Shown: positions 1 through 8,682 of the stretch, in pieces
Position numbering within the stretch: the stretch's first letter is position 1
Layout: the number at the start of each line of letters is the position of its first letter
Assembly (NCBI GenBank): GCA_949286415.1
Contig: CASEBV010000014.1
Coordinates: 1 to 64,000, forward strand
From: an uncultured Bacteroidales bacterium
Lineage (GTDB): Bacteria > Bacteroidota > Bacteroidia > Bacteroidales > UBA932
Direction of reading: 5' to 3'
DNA: 64,000 bases
Position numbers and translations under genes: made by a program
The notes under the pieces: generated by a model
What the model was told of the DNA's origin: nothing
Seen by the model: the letters and a program-made list of their open reading frames with translations, nothing else
Databases searched by the model: none

Positions 1-2465
1 ACGAAAACGCTCAGATTCTTTACACTATCTTTGTTATGCTTGTTGGTGACGGCGCATAGGGTCTTATGCCGGTTATTGCTTTTTGAGAACAGAAGGATAT
101 TTGTATCTACTGTGGCACTCTCAAATATCTTGACCCCAGCAAAATCAATCAGGAGCTGCGGATCGGTGTTATGTGAAAGAAAATCGCGTGTCTTTTCCCC
201 GTAACCGGCCCGCATCCATTTGTTTGAAGTGATATAGCAGAGGTGTCCACCATCTTTGAGCAACTGCCACCCCCGCTCGTAGAATAGACAGTATATGTCA
301 CCGGTGCGAGCGTATGTCTTATAGCCGCAATCGGCATATAGGGTAGCCAATTCGCCGCCATTGTTCTGAAGTTGGATATACGGCGGATTACCAATCACTA
401 TATCGAACGGGCTATCGTTGAGGCTGAACATCCATGCCGGATCGAAGAATTTGCAGACTGCGTTCTGGTCGTATGGATTCCAGGCGGCAAGAAGTTTCGC
501 ATCCTCAGGGTTTTCGGCAAAACTTTCATGTTCCGCCAGAAGTTTGGCAAGGGTGTCGCGCAGTTTCTGATCCTGAGCACGCAGCTCAGATTTTGTCTTG
601 GCGGTCTTGGCGAGGAAGTGCTTGTGCCGTACTTCCTTGAGGGCAGCTTTGGTGTTCTCAATGTCTGAACTGAACAAGGATAGTTCGGTTGGCATTTTCA
701 TCCCGATGAGGGAATTGGCCGCCACGAACTTGGTTTCAAGATTCGGAAGGGTCGGGATGCCGAAGTTGGGCTTGGACGGATCTTTCTCGCAGTCGCAGAT
801 GAGAGAAATGAAGAAACGAAGTTTGGTTATCTGAACGGCAATGCTCTGGATATCGCTGCCGTAAAGACAGTTTTCGATGATGGTAAGTTTCTGTGCATAG
901 GTATTCTCGTCAGGTTCAATCCTCTGTAGAATGTCAATCATTCTGTTGAGCATTCCCATAGGAAAGGCTCCTGAGCCACAGGCCGGATCTATCACTTTTA
1001 CTGACTTCAGCTTACGAGCTATTTCATTATATTCCGATGCTCTCTCCGGTTCATATTTGAAGTCATGGGCGAACAGGGATCGGTGAAATGGAGTGTCGCC
1101 GAGATAGGCATTAAGGCTCTCATCGACCATATAGCCTACAATTTCACGAGGAGTGTAGAATGAGCCGCTTTGGTTTCGGGCAGTTTCCTTGGTCTCTGGA
1201 TTGTATGCACCCAGAAGATTCTCGAATACCTTGCCCAAGAGTTCCGGGTCGAGTGCCACCTGTTGTTCTTCGGGTGTGTTTTCTTCTATGGTGAAATTAT
1301 ACCTGTTGAGGATAGAAAACAGGCCTTTCTCGGGTTCGAAGAATAATATGTTTGGTACGACTGCCCGGTAACGATACCGTCCATCAGAGAATTTAGACGC
1401 ATTGCGGCTGAATCCGTCGTAATAGTAGGCTTTGTTTACTCCGTCCAGGGTCTTGGTCTTATCAAGACATTCGAAAAGTCCTCCATTGAGAAATGGAACT
1501 TCCGAAAACAAACTTATGATTTCATCTTTTGATATAGTGAAAAGTTCATCGTATCTATATAGGGTCTTAACATCAGTAAGTCCTACTCTCTCTGCAAAGC
1601 CTCGCTTTTCACCGTTCTCATCTTCAACGGCTCGGTTGAGAGTGGCGAAGAACAAGTTCTGAAGGATGGCGTTGTAATAGTTGCCGGATGTCGTGCTTTG
1701 AGAGTCAAAGTCCTTAAGGATGGTATCAATAAAGCTTTCATCGAACAGGCGGCTCGGTACGAGGTCTTTCTGCTTGATGAACCATACGAAGATTATGCGG
1801 GTAATCATCCTGATGATTTTCTTTTCAAGATCTTCCCGGTCGTCGTCCTCTATTACGGTGTTATTTGGAAATGATATATTCCCCTCTGGACTGATAGCCC
1901 AAAGATACCAGTCAAAGAGATCTTTGTAGAAAAGTTTGGTGAGAGTTTCAACAGAGAAGGCTGCTGTGATATCGCTGAGAGTCTGCTTGCTTTCTTTCAA
2001 TGCAGTGAAGCGGTCTACGGCTGTGCGGCAGCCTCTGCCTTCCCCGAGGAGGTAAGTATAGCGCATTGTGTCTGTCGAGCGTTTCTTATAATTCCCGTCC
2101 TTGTCGAAGTCCCATGTTTCGCTGACATACGAAAAGCGCAGGGAACTTTCGTTCTTACGGTAACTGAACACAAAAGCTCCGATATAGCCCATTCCCCTCC
2201 AATCAGAGGTGAGCATATCGCGGATGCCACGCTTGTTTCGGGATATATCCACCTTGTCATTGAGTTCGACTTCATAAACGGCTATGGTCTCGCCATCAGA
2301 GAGGGTTATGTTGCCGAGGCGCAAGGCAGTTTTGGCAAGGCGACTGCTGACTTGTATTGGGATGGGATTGCTCCAGAATTTGATATTGTTGTGGAATATG
2401 TCATGAAGGAGGCCTTGCCAGGCTTCTCTGTTATATCTGGATTCTATAATCTCTTTGTAGTTCAT
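1..2465 (-). CDS. N6-adenine DNA methyltransferase (Eco57I-like), 3' end cut by window edge
   Basis: Reading the minus strand from the ATG at 2465 gives an open frame with no stop through base 1, so at least 821 residues are visible and the C-terminus lies outside. It carries the two hallmarks of class I SAM-dependent adenine-N6 methylases: DPACGSG (SAM binding) near residue 492 and NPPY (catalytic) near residue 690. About 480 residues precede the SAM motif, as in large Eco57I/type IIG-like and PglX-like enzymes, so a target-recognition region may lie in the missing end. It starts 9 bp after the PLD-SNF2 helicase stop and is almost certainly co-transcribed with it. The sequence cannot say whether the lost end holds a nuclease; a modification subunit of a helicase-dependent defence system is the best reading. 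Confidence 0.88.
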   Translation of the reverse strand, partial: MNYKEIIESRYNREAWQGLLHDIFHNNIKFWSNPIPIQVSSRLAKTALRLGNITLSDGETIAVYEVELNDKVDISRNKRGIRDMLTSDWRGMGYIGAFVFSYRKNESSLRFSYVSETWDFDKDGNYKKRSTDTMRYTYLLGEGRGCRTAVDRFTALKESKQTLSDITAAFSVETLTKLFYKDLFDWYLWAISPEGNISFPNNTVIEDDDREDLEKKIIRMITRIIFVWFIKQKDLVPSRLFDESFIDTILKDFDSQSTTSGNYYNAILQNLFFATLNRAVEDENGEKRGFAERVGLTDVKTLYRYDELFTISKDEIISLFSEVPFLNGGLFECLDKTKTLDGVNKAYYYDGFSRNASKFSDGRYRYRAVVPNILFFEPEKGLFSILNRYNFTIEENTPEEQQVALDPELLGKVFENLLGAYNPETKETARNQSGSFYTPREIVGYMVDESLNAYLGDTPFHRSLFAHDFKYEPERASEYNEIARKLKSVKVIDPACGSGAFPMGMLNRMIDILQRIEPDENTYAQKLTIIENCLYGSDIQSIAVQITKLRFFISLICDCEKDPSKPNFGIPTLPNLETKFVAANSLIGMKMPTELSLFSSDIENTKAALKEVRHKHFLAKTAKTKSELRAQDQKLRDTLAKLLAEHESFAENPEDAKLLAAWNPYDQNAVCKFFDPAWMFSLNDSPFDIVIGNPPYIQLQNNGGELATLYADCGYKTYARTGDIYCLFYERGWQLLKDGGHLCYITSNKWMRAGYGEKTRDFLSHNTDPQLLIDFAGVKIFESATVDTNILLFSKSNNRHKTLCAVTNKHNKDSVKNLSVF

Positions 2466-2474
2466 ATCTTGGAC

Positions 2475-5400
2475 TTATTTAAATGATTCGGAAAGAATAA
2501 TTTCGGCTTCTGTCTCCTGCTGATGGAACATGGATTCTTCTGCGGTGTAGTATGATGAGTATTTCTGCGCCATACTGATTATCTCGTCCATAGCTTCGTT
2601 TCGTGTCATTCGGGACTTGCCGGAACTGGTCAGGTTTTTATGTATTCTCTGGAGGCGTTTGGATATGTAAGTGATGACCCCTCGCTCGGCAAGTGATTTG
2701 AGTTGCCTTACTTTTTCATAGATGTCAGAATCATCGATTTCTACCATAAATCTGGAAAGAAGGTTTAGGGCAGTATTTACCTGTGAGCCTCGGCTGGACG
2801 GGTCATCTTGTGTACTTTCCTGTGTTTTTATTTCTTCATCTTGTTTGGCTCTGAATTTCTGCAAAGCCATTTCCACATGTTTGTGATGCTGGGGGATACG
2901 GTCAACTGAAGGCTCTTCTGGAGATGCTTTGAAGTATTTCAGGGCATCAAGGACGGAAAGTTCTTCAGCTGTCTCAGATACCAGATAGAATACCTTACGG
3001 AAATTGGTTTTCAGAAAGACAAGCGTATCTCCTGATAGTGTGATTCCATCAACCCTCATTGGATTTCTTCCGGTACGGCTGCGTATGGAAAGTCTCGCAA
3101 TGCGATTATATTCCTTACGGTTTGTCTTATATAGTTCTCGCAGTTCCTCATAATAAGGCAGTTCCAAGTTGCGGTCTTCTTGCTGACCTTTTATGGCTTC
3201 ATCGAAGAGTTTGTCCAGGTTTCTGTCTATAACCTCGTCCTGGGAATATATCTGATTGTCTTCTCCGAATGTGGAGTGGAATGTCTGTATTTTGCTCAGG
3301 GCTATCTGATTGAGGTTGATTACACGGTTTCCTTCACGGGATGGGTAAAATACATAATTGTATACGTGCTTGGAGACAGAACCTATACGGTTAACACGAC
3401 CTATGCGCTGCATAAGACGGGTGGAGTTCCAAGGTGTATCGTAGTTGACTATTACATTTGCCCGGTGGAGATTGATTCCTTCGGCAAGGACATCCGTGGT
3501 GAGAATGATATTGTAATCATCGTGCTTGTCCTTGTAATTGGCATCGAAGTTTTCTCTTATGGTCTTGAACTGGCTGCTTCTGTTTTTTGCAGATATTACC
3601 AGTACATCTTTGCGGTTGATGCGTTTGGCCAGGTATTCAACGGTATCGACTGATTCCGAAAAAACTACAAGTTTTCCTTTCGGGTTACGGTCTGTCTTAA
3701 ACAGTTCGTGTTTAATCAAGTCGTTGAACTTGGCGAATTTGGAATCGTCGGCTTCGGTAACTGATGCCCAGTCAGAGCACATTTTTTCGAGTATTGTCTG
3801 ATCTTTCCTCAGCATTTCAATATATTCGGATCTGAAATCCACTGCTCGGAATGTAGCATTCTTTGGATTGTCCTGGGCTTTTGCGTTCAGTTTTTCTTCT
3901 ATTTCTTCCTCACTAAGTCCGGCCTTAATCAAATTGTTTATGTCCAGATCCGGAGCAATGAAGACTTTGTCGTTTTCAAACATATCAATCATGTTCTGAT
4001 TGGCTTGTTTGAAATTGGCAATTGAGACTTGGAATGCGTAGAAACTGCTTTCCAACCGTTTTACAAGGCCGTTCTTTCTGATACCGGCAAGAGAACGGCT
4101 TATGATTTCAGCATTGTCATACAATCCGTTGGCTTTGTCCGGCTTCAGGTATGCAATAGCCTGATATCTCGCGTATGTAAGGTCTTTTGTCAGAATAAGC
4201 ATTGCTTTCTCAAATAAGTCCGCAAGATGTTCATTTAGTTCGTACCTGTTTTCTATGGGACGTTCCACTTTCGGAAAATCGCCTATGTCTTTACTGTATC
4301 GCGATATGCTTTCGATGTCGGTACGTGTCCTTCTTACTGTCAGCGGTTTTATGATTCTGTCGCGTACCCGTTCAGCCAGTTTTTTAAATTTGGCGAGATC
4401 GATCTCAGGTTCGTTCTTTAATTTCTTGAACTCTTTGACGAGTGGACTGAAGAATGCGGTAAGGTTGGCCACTCCGTCAATAGTGCAGTGACGAGGATCT
4501 TGGAAGAGAAGGATTTCATTATAAATATCCGCCGGTGAGTTGTTCATCGGGGTGGCGGAAATGAGCATTACTTTCTTTCTATAACCTTTTATGTTTCCTT
4601 GATTGATGCGCGGCATCTTGCATATTTCCTGCAGCTGTTCAAAGGCATTGGTCGTGTGGGACCTGAATTTATGTGCTTCATCGACGAGTATGAGGTCATA
4701 TTCGTCAGCATTCCAGTAATCGTAGTTTTCCTCGTCGAGTATTTTATTAAGGCTGCCGTTCGTTATGAATTTAGTGTACTTGTCGATGCAGAAATCCTTG
4801 AAGGTGCTTTTCCAGTTCTGCTCCACTGCCGGTGGATATACTACAAGAATCTTGGTGTTGTCGCGGCCATTCTCCTGCAAGAATTTTTTCGCAATCATTG
4901 TTGCCACGACTGTTTTTCCGAGACCGACAACATCTGCAAGGAAAAATCCATCATAGCGTAGGAGTTTCTGGTATCCTTCAATGACCGCATCCATTTGGTA
5001 GTCGTATTTGGTATAGCCAGAAGGCACTTCAAGGCTGCTTTCATTATCGGATTCCATTACCCTGTCGGAGAAGTATTCCATCAACATTTTGATATACAGA
5101 TCGTATGGTGAAATGTCTCCGTTAAGGTAGGTTTTTTTGATATTGGCCGTGATGTCATCAGCTGTAATTTCGCATCCTTCCGCCTCTTTCCAAAGTTCCT
5201 CAAATTCGTTTTTTGCGTATTGGACATCATCGTATTGTGATAGTTTAACATTGAATTCATATTGCTTGTCTTCGCTTATACCAAGGCCATTACCGGACAG
5301 ATTGCTGGAGCCGGTAATGGCGAGACCTCCTGTGTATTGGTTGAAGTTGTCCGGATAAAGAACATATATTTTGGCATGGATTCTCTTTGATGGGTGCGCT

Positions 5401-5789
5401 CGAAGTTCAAGCTTGCCGTCATTGAGATCCTTTACCATCTGGAAGATTCCTTGCTCGATTTCTTCTTTATAGCCTGCGTGTTCTATATCATAACGGACTT
5501 GTCTGAGGCAGTCTTCTTTCACTTCATCTTCTGCTCCGAAGAATATTTTTCCTTGTCGCGCTGCTTCTACTATGTATTTATCCACATTTATCCCAACCAA
5601 TACACGGGCTTTGTTTATGTTGTCAAGGAACGGCCTTAATGTGAAATAACCTGACGCACGAAGGAAGCCGACCACTGCATCAAGGTTTTTAATAGTGGGG
5701 TTATTGCTCAATACGCCTTCAAATTCGCGCATGAGGGTGTTGCCGTTCTTGTTGGTAAATATATGAGAGTGCGATATGCTGTCTTGCAT
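2475..5789 (-). CDS. PLD-domain SNF2-family helicase, probable anti-phage or restriction protein
   Basis: A 1104-residue protein. Residues about 30-200 form a phospholipase D-like domain with HAK at 138-140 and GSSNLS at 160-165, as in PLD-type nucleases. A superfamily 2 SNF2-like ATPase follows: GLGKT (Walker A) near 289, VDEAH (DEAH box) near 369, SATPMNN near 411, and a C-terminal helicase lobe with TDVLAEGINLH and QRIGRVNRIG. The C-terminal 250 residues are helical and charged. PLD plus SNF2 plus an adjacent adenine methylase recalls DISARM (drmC/drmD/drmMI) and related restriction-like systems, but drmA and drmB are not visible. The PLD domain is the only nuclease candidate in view. Its start follows the AbiEii stop by 61 bp. 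Confidence 0.9.
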   Translation of the reverse strand: MQDSISHSHIFTNKNGNTLMREFEGVLSNNPTIKNLDAVVGFLRASGYFTLRPFLDNINKARVLVGINVDKYIVEAARQGKIFFGAEDEVKEDCLRQVRYDIEHAGYKEEIEQGIFQMVKDLNDGKLELRAHPSKRIHAKIYVLYPDNFNQYTGGLAITGSSNLSGNGLGISEDKQYEFNVKLSQYDDVQYAKNEFEELWKEAEGCEITADDITANIKKTYLNGDISPYDLYIKMLMEYFSDRVMESDNESSLEVPSGYTKYDYQMDAVIEGYQKLLRYDGFFLADVVGLGKTVVATMIAKKFLQENGRDNTKILVVYPPAVEQNWKSTFKDFCIDKYTKFITNGSLNKILDEENYDYWNADEYDLILVDEAHKFRSHTTNAFEQLQEICKMPRINQGNIKGYRKKVMLISATPMNNSPADIYNEILLFQDPRHCTIDGVANLTAFFSPLVKEFKKLKNEPEIDLAKFKKLAERVRDRIIKPLTVRRTRTDIESISRYSKDIGDFPKVERPIENRYELNEHLADLFEKAMLILTKDLTYARYQAIAYLKPDKANGLYDNAEIISRSLAGIRKNGLVKRLESSFYAFQVSIANFKQANQNMIDMFENDKVFIAPDLDINNLIKAGLSEEEIEEKLNAKAQDNPKNATFRAVDFRSEYIEMLRKDQTILEKMCSDWASVTEADDSKFAKFNDLIKHELFKTDRNPKGKLVVFSESVDTVEYLAKRINRKDVLVISAKNRSSQFKTIRENFDANYKDKHDDYNIILTTDVLAEGINLHRANVIVNYDTPWNSTRLMQRIGRVNRIGSVSKHVYNYVFYPSREGNRVINLNQIALSKIQTFHSTFGEDNQIYSQDEVIDRNLDKLFDEAIKGQQEDRNLELPYYEELRELYKTNRKEYNRIARLSIRSRTGRNPMRVDGITLSGDTLVFLKTNFRKVFYLVSETAEELSVLDALKYFKASPEEPSVDRIPQHHKHVEMALQKFRAKQDEEIKTQESTQDDPSSRGSQVNTALNLLSRFMVEIDDSDIYEKVRQLKSLAERGVITYISKRLQRIHKNLTSSGKSRMTRNEAMDEIISMAQKYSSYYTAEESMFHQQETEAEIILSESFK

Positions 5790-5844
5790 GATGGTATTAA
5801 GTTATTTCAGGGCCTATAGCTATGTTTATTTTCAATAATCAGTT

Positions 5845-5852
5845 GCAAATTT
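5845..5852 (-). promoter_or_regulatory. Candidate -7 element for the helicase-methylase pair
   Basis: On the minus strand TAAATTTG matches the Bacteroidales -7 consensus TAnnTTTG. It overlaps the AbiEii stop codon and lies about 56 bp ahead of the helicase ATG. No good TTTG -33 element is seen 19-21 bp upstream, so this is a weak call; the pair may simply be read from the AbiE promoter. Confidence 0.3.
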
Positions 5853-6930
5853 ATGACTTTTCAATATTTATTGATATTGCCCTGCCTAATTGTCCTATGC
5901 GTCTGAAACGGGTTTGGAGTTCCTGTATACGGGCAATGAGTGTGTCAAAGTCCGGAGGGGTTCCGTAGATGAAACTGGAGGTCATATTGCGGTAGTCATC
6001 AGCCATTCTGTCAAGCAGCTGTCCTGTGGGGCAGAATGTGATACTGTCAGGCAGATCAGTGTCGTAGTCTATGCCTTTTATGCGGTAAAATTTGCGCCGG
6101 TGTTCGACTATGGTCCGGTAAAGAGCAGAGTCTGCAAGTGCCTGTGCCGCATAATGTGTGTCCATCATACGCTCAAGGTCGTAGAGGTGGCGGCTCATCC
6201 TGATTGTACGAGGATTGGGCCGCTGATATTCCTCGTTGAGCAGGAATGCTTTTTCGAGAAATGTTCGCGTGGGCAAGACCGTCGGAATTGTCGAGGCCGT
6301 CTGCGTATCTTCGTCCGGGAAGTGCTCTGATATGATGGATCTGATGGCTTTTGGCTGATATGGTTCTTTCAAAGAGAGGCAGCTGATTTCGATTTTGACC
6401 ACTGGACGGACATATTTGTCGGTCGGGCTTAGAATGCTTTTGTAGTGAACATTGAGTACCGTAGGGTCGCTGTCATGGTCTATGGGTTTTTCTCCTTCAG
6501 AGGTTTGTCTAGTGGTGACAGCTTCTATGCGGATGCCAGAGAGACCGTCAGCTTTGAGCCTTTCTTCGAGTTCTGCTTTGAGGTCTGTGGTAACATAGTC
6601 TCTGGAGACTTTCCGGAGATTCATTATCTGGTTGTTGGTAGTGCAGGCCGCGCAACTTTTGTGCAGTTCGTTGAGAAAGAAGTCCCGGTAAAGGGCTATG
6701 TCTATGTCTTCACTGAAGCGGTCTATGAGATTCCAGCCTTTACTGAGGCTGGTGCCGCCTTTGAAGTACATATATGGTGCAGCCGTCAATTCAAACACGC
6801 ATTTGAGCACGGCTGTCACCCACCAGTCCTTTTCGACTGATTCCGGCGTAATGTTTTTCCAGGAGGACACATGGTCAAGGATGTAGAGCCGGTCTGCGAT
6901 GTTATTGTCTATCCATCTGCTCATTGTCAA
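5851..6930 (-). CDS. AbiEii-type nucleotidyltransferase toxin
   Basis: This 359-residue protein has the polymerase-beta-like nucleotidyltransferase signature of the AbiEii/MenT family: KGGTSLSK at 57-64 followed by SEDID at 73-77, with Asp75 and Asp77 as likely metal ligands. AbiEii toxins are bacteriostatic in type IV toxin-antitoxin abortive-infection systems and are thought to modify nucleotides or tRNA; the substrate here is unknown. The gene overlaps the end of the upstream DUF6088/AbiEi-like gene by 29 bp, so the two are translationally coupled. Length is within the family range and no motif is missing, so it looks functional. Confidence 0.88.
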   Translation of the reverse strand: MTMSRWIDNNIADRLYILDHVSSWKNITPESVEKDWWVTAVLKCVFELTAAPYMYFKGGTSLSKGWNLIDRFSEDIDIALYRDFFLNELHKSCAACTTNNQIMNLRKVSRDYVTTDLKAELEERLKADGLSGIRIEAVTTRQTSEGEKPIDHDSDPTVLNVHYKSILSPTDKYVRPVVKIEISCLSLKEPYQPKAIRSIISEHFPDEDTQTASTIPTVLPTRTFLEKAFLLNEEYQRPNPRTIRMSRHLYDLERMMDTHYAAQALADSALYRTIVEHRRKFYRIKGIDYDTDLPDSITFCPTGQLLDRMADDYRNMTSSFIYGTPPDFDTLIARIQELQTRFRRIGQLGRAISINIEKS

Positions 6931-7522
6931 TTGAGTTTTTTATGTTGGTGAGAAATTTCCTTATCCATACAGGTGCAAGCTGGATGTCGTGCTGCCAGGT
7001 ACTTTGTACCTGGTGGTCTTTAAGCAATCTTCTTATAATACCAAGATGTTCTTCTGTGAGGTTTTCTTCTTTGATGGCTTTGAGCGCCTGCACGAGTATA
7101 GAAAGCAACGGGTCTTTGTATGCGAAGTTACGTGGGACGCTGCGTTTAAGGATTATACTGCGGTTTCCTATCTTTATAACCCTGGCTGACCCGGTGGTGA
7201 TATATTCGGATTTCATCGGTACCTGAGTTGTCAGTCCGAGGTAGTATGCTGCGGTGTTGCCGGAAGGCAGGACTTTCGCCTTGTCACGACGGGCTATGCT
7301 GGCGACGATTTCAGATGGCTGCGGGTAAACGATGCCGAACCGGCTTCTGACTGGCTTGAGGTATATGCCGAATGCTATCCGCACGAGGACCTCTTGCCGG
7401 CATAGGGCAGAAAGCACCTGACCGACATACTCTTCATCGTAGCCGGGGAAGGATGATGTGAAGAAGAGAGTCCCATCCTTGCTTTTTAGTATTTTATTCT
7501 CAATTTGTTTATATACAGTCAT
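6902..7522 (-). CDS. DUF6088 family protein, AbiEi-like antitoxin/regulator
   Basis: A 206-residue protein resembling DUF6088, a family repeatedly found upstream of AbiEii toxins. The N-terminal 60 residues look like a winged-helix domain, which in AbiEi antitoxins binds the operator. The central part with YPQPSEIV and LPSGNTAAYYLGL is typical of the AbiEi/DUF6088 fold. It is the first gene of the leftward defence run and overlaps the toxin gene. A promoter and a 9-bp inverted repeat lie just upstream (7536-7598), consistent with autoregulation. The antitoxin role is inferred from order and family, not from a specific motif. Confidence 0.8.
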   Translation of the reverse strand: MTVYKQIENKILKSKDGTLFFTSSFPGYDEEYVGQVLSALCRQEVLVRIAFGIYLKPVRSRFGIVYPQPSEIVASIARRDKAKVLPSGNTAAYYLGLTTQVPMKSEYITTGSARVIKIGNRSIILKRSVPRNFAYKDPLLSILVQALKAIKEENLTEEHLGIIRRLLKDHQVQSTWQHDIQLAPVWIRKFLTNIKNSIDNEQMDRQ

Positions 7523-7535
7523 ATATACCTATAAT

Positions 7536-7566
7536 TACTCGGAAATTTTGCAAAAAATTCCGAGTA
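7536..7566. promoter_or_regulatory. Inverted-repeat operator upstream of the AbiE pair
   Basis: Perfect 9-bp arms TACTCGGAA and TTCCGAGTA are separated by 13 bp of A/T-rich sequence. The repeat sits 14 bp ahead of the DUF6088 start and directly downstream of a consensus promoter, so it spans the predicted transcription start. This is the usual place for autorepression by an AbiEi antitoxin. Confidence 0.65.
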
Positions 7567-7567
7567 G

Positions 7568-7598
7568 CAAAGTTAGTATTTTTATTGTCATGTGCAAT
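7568..7598 (-). promoter_or_regulatory. Promoter of the AbiE pair
   Basis: On the minus strand ATTG (7598-7595, close to the -33 TTTG) is followed after 19 bp by TAACTTTG (7575-7568), an exact TAnnTTTG -7 element. Transcription would start near 7561, inside the inverted repeat, leaving a leader of about 40 nt. Confidence 0.6.
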
Positions 7599-7615
7599 TA
7601 TTTGGAAGAAATAAA

Positions 7616-7651
7616 TGTCCCGTCTGTCCCTAACGAGGGACGGGCGGGACA
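7616..7651. repeat. Long hairpin with GGGAC repeats
   Basis: Arms TGTCCCGTCTGTCCCT (7616-7631) and AGGGACGGGCGGGACA (7636-7651) pair over 16 bp around the loop AACG. The only imperfections are two G-U pairs in plus-strand RNA (two A-C mismatches on the minus strand). It lies between the 3' end of the DUF6371 remnant and the AbiE promoter and could terminate leftward transcription, but there is no proper U-tract on either side. Confidence 0.55.
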
Positions 7652-7673
7652 AGTGGGACATAAGACTGCAATC

Positions 7674-8336
7674 CTATATAGGATCGGCAATCCGGAGTTT
7701 GGTCGGTATCAGGTCTAACTCATCGATAAGTTCTTCAAGTTCAGACCAGTGTTCGGATGGGAAGTATTTTGCCACGAGCTGCATATTCGGGTTGGCGAAT
7801 GTGGGGCAATTTTCCGGATTGATGTCGGTTTTGTCCCAAGTGCTGTGGTTGTGGCCTGCGAATGGGACAGCGTCTGTCCCGCCGAATTGGCGGATGCATT
7901 CCTGTCGCCATTTGATGAGCCAGTCGGCGATGTCGATGTGATTGAGCCGTTCTTTATCTGTAGCGTTCTTTTCCAGGACATCGGAGACGGTTATCGTCAG
8001 GCCTTCGATTTTGGATAGTTTCTCTTTCCATTCCTGATAGCCGTCCACATCGGGGAAGGCTATGACTTTCCTATCTTTGAGGACGGATAGTTTCTCGGGT
8101 TTGAGCTGTGACTTGCCTCCGGTGGCCAGCCAGATGTATTTGGGCATGATGCCGGAGGCTATGATGGCTGTTTTTTCGGATTCCACCAGGGCTACGGTCT
8201 TTTGCTTTTCATCGATGGCTGAGAGAAGATGCTCTCCGAACAGGCATTGGGTCAGTTCCCAGTCTTCGGGAAGTTGTCCAGCATATTTCATCACTGAGTG
8301 TACCCAGTTGATCTGGAAAGGTGTGCCGGGGGACAT
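7674..8336 (-). pseudogene. DUF6371 (toprim-like) gene, truncated at its 5' end
   Basis: The 220 residues match the C-terminal part of DUF6371 proteins, common on Bacteroidales mobile elements. VESEKTA is the toprim-like glutamate motif and AFPDVDGY the following DxD. The N-terminal zinc-ribbon-like part of these proteins is missing: the reading begins at an ATG that lies exactly at a junction with an unrelated plus-strand gene (8332). A start and ribosome site there are accidental. The function of intact relatives is unknown; a primase-like role in element replication is often supposed. I treat it as a 5'-truncated remnant, although an expressed short protein cannot be excluded. Confidence 0.65.
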
Positions 8337-8682
8337 TGAAAGCTGGGGGCGTGGCTACAAGCGCATTTTGGAAGCGGTCAGCGCATACAGGCTGCTGCCG
8401 CCCAAACTGGAAATGATAAGCGGGCTGATGATTACCTATTATACAGACGTGCGTTCGCAGTTACTGGCGCAACGGGTGGATGAAAAGTATATTTCGGTTA
8501 TCGAATACGCCGCCAAGAATGGGCGTATTACAAACTCGGACGTACAACATATTTTAGGAGTAAGCAAACCGACAGCATCCCGCATACTCCAACAGATGAA
8601 TGGCTGGCTGGAAATGCGAGGGAAAGTAGGCAAAGGGACTTATTATGTACCCAAATGGCTCACTAACGCATCACAAGTATAA
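8332..8682 (+). pseudogene. AlbA_2/RecG-like regulator, C-terminal fragment
   Basis: From 8332 the plus strand reads DIESWGRGYKRI and then a helix-turn-helix tail (SDVQHILGVSKPTASRIL) ending at a stop at 8682. IESWGRG is the hallmark of the C-terminal half of AlbA_2-domain ATP-binding regulators annotated as RecG-like transcriptional regulators. The whole N-terminal AlbA and ATP-binding part is missing: upstream DNA abruptly becomes the antisense of the DUF6371 gene. This is a dead fragment, and the open frame extending left of 8332 is fortuitous. Confidence 0.75.

Noticed and set aside
3180..3653. 157-codon plus-strand open frame inside the PLD-SNF2 helicase
   Set aside because: It lies opposite helicase motifs and has no recognisable domain; a chance antisense frame.
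8062..8331. Left part of the plus-strand open frame that ends in the AlbA/RecG-like tail
   Set aside because: It is the antisense of the DUF6371 gene, which has motif support, so only the part from 8332 is real protein homology.
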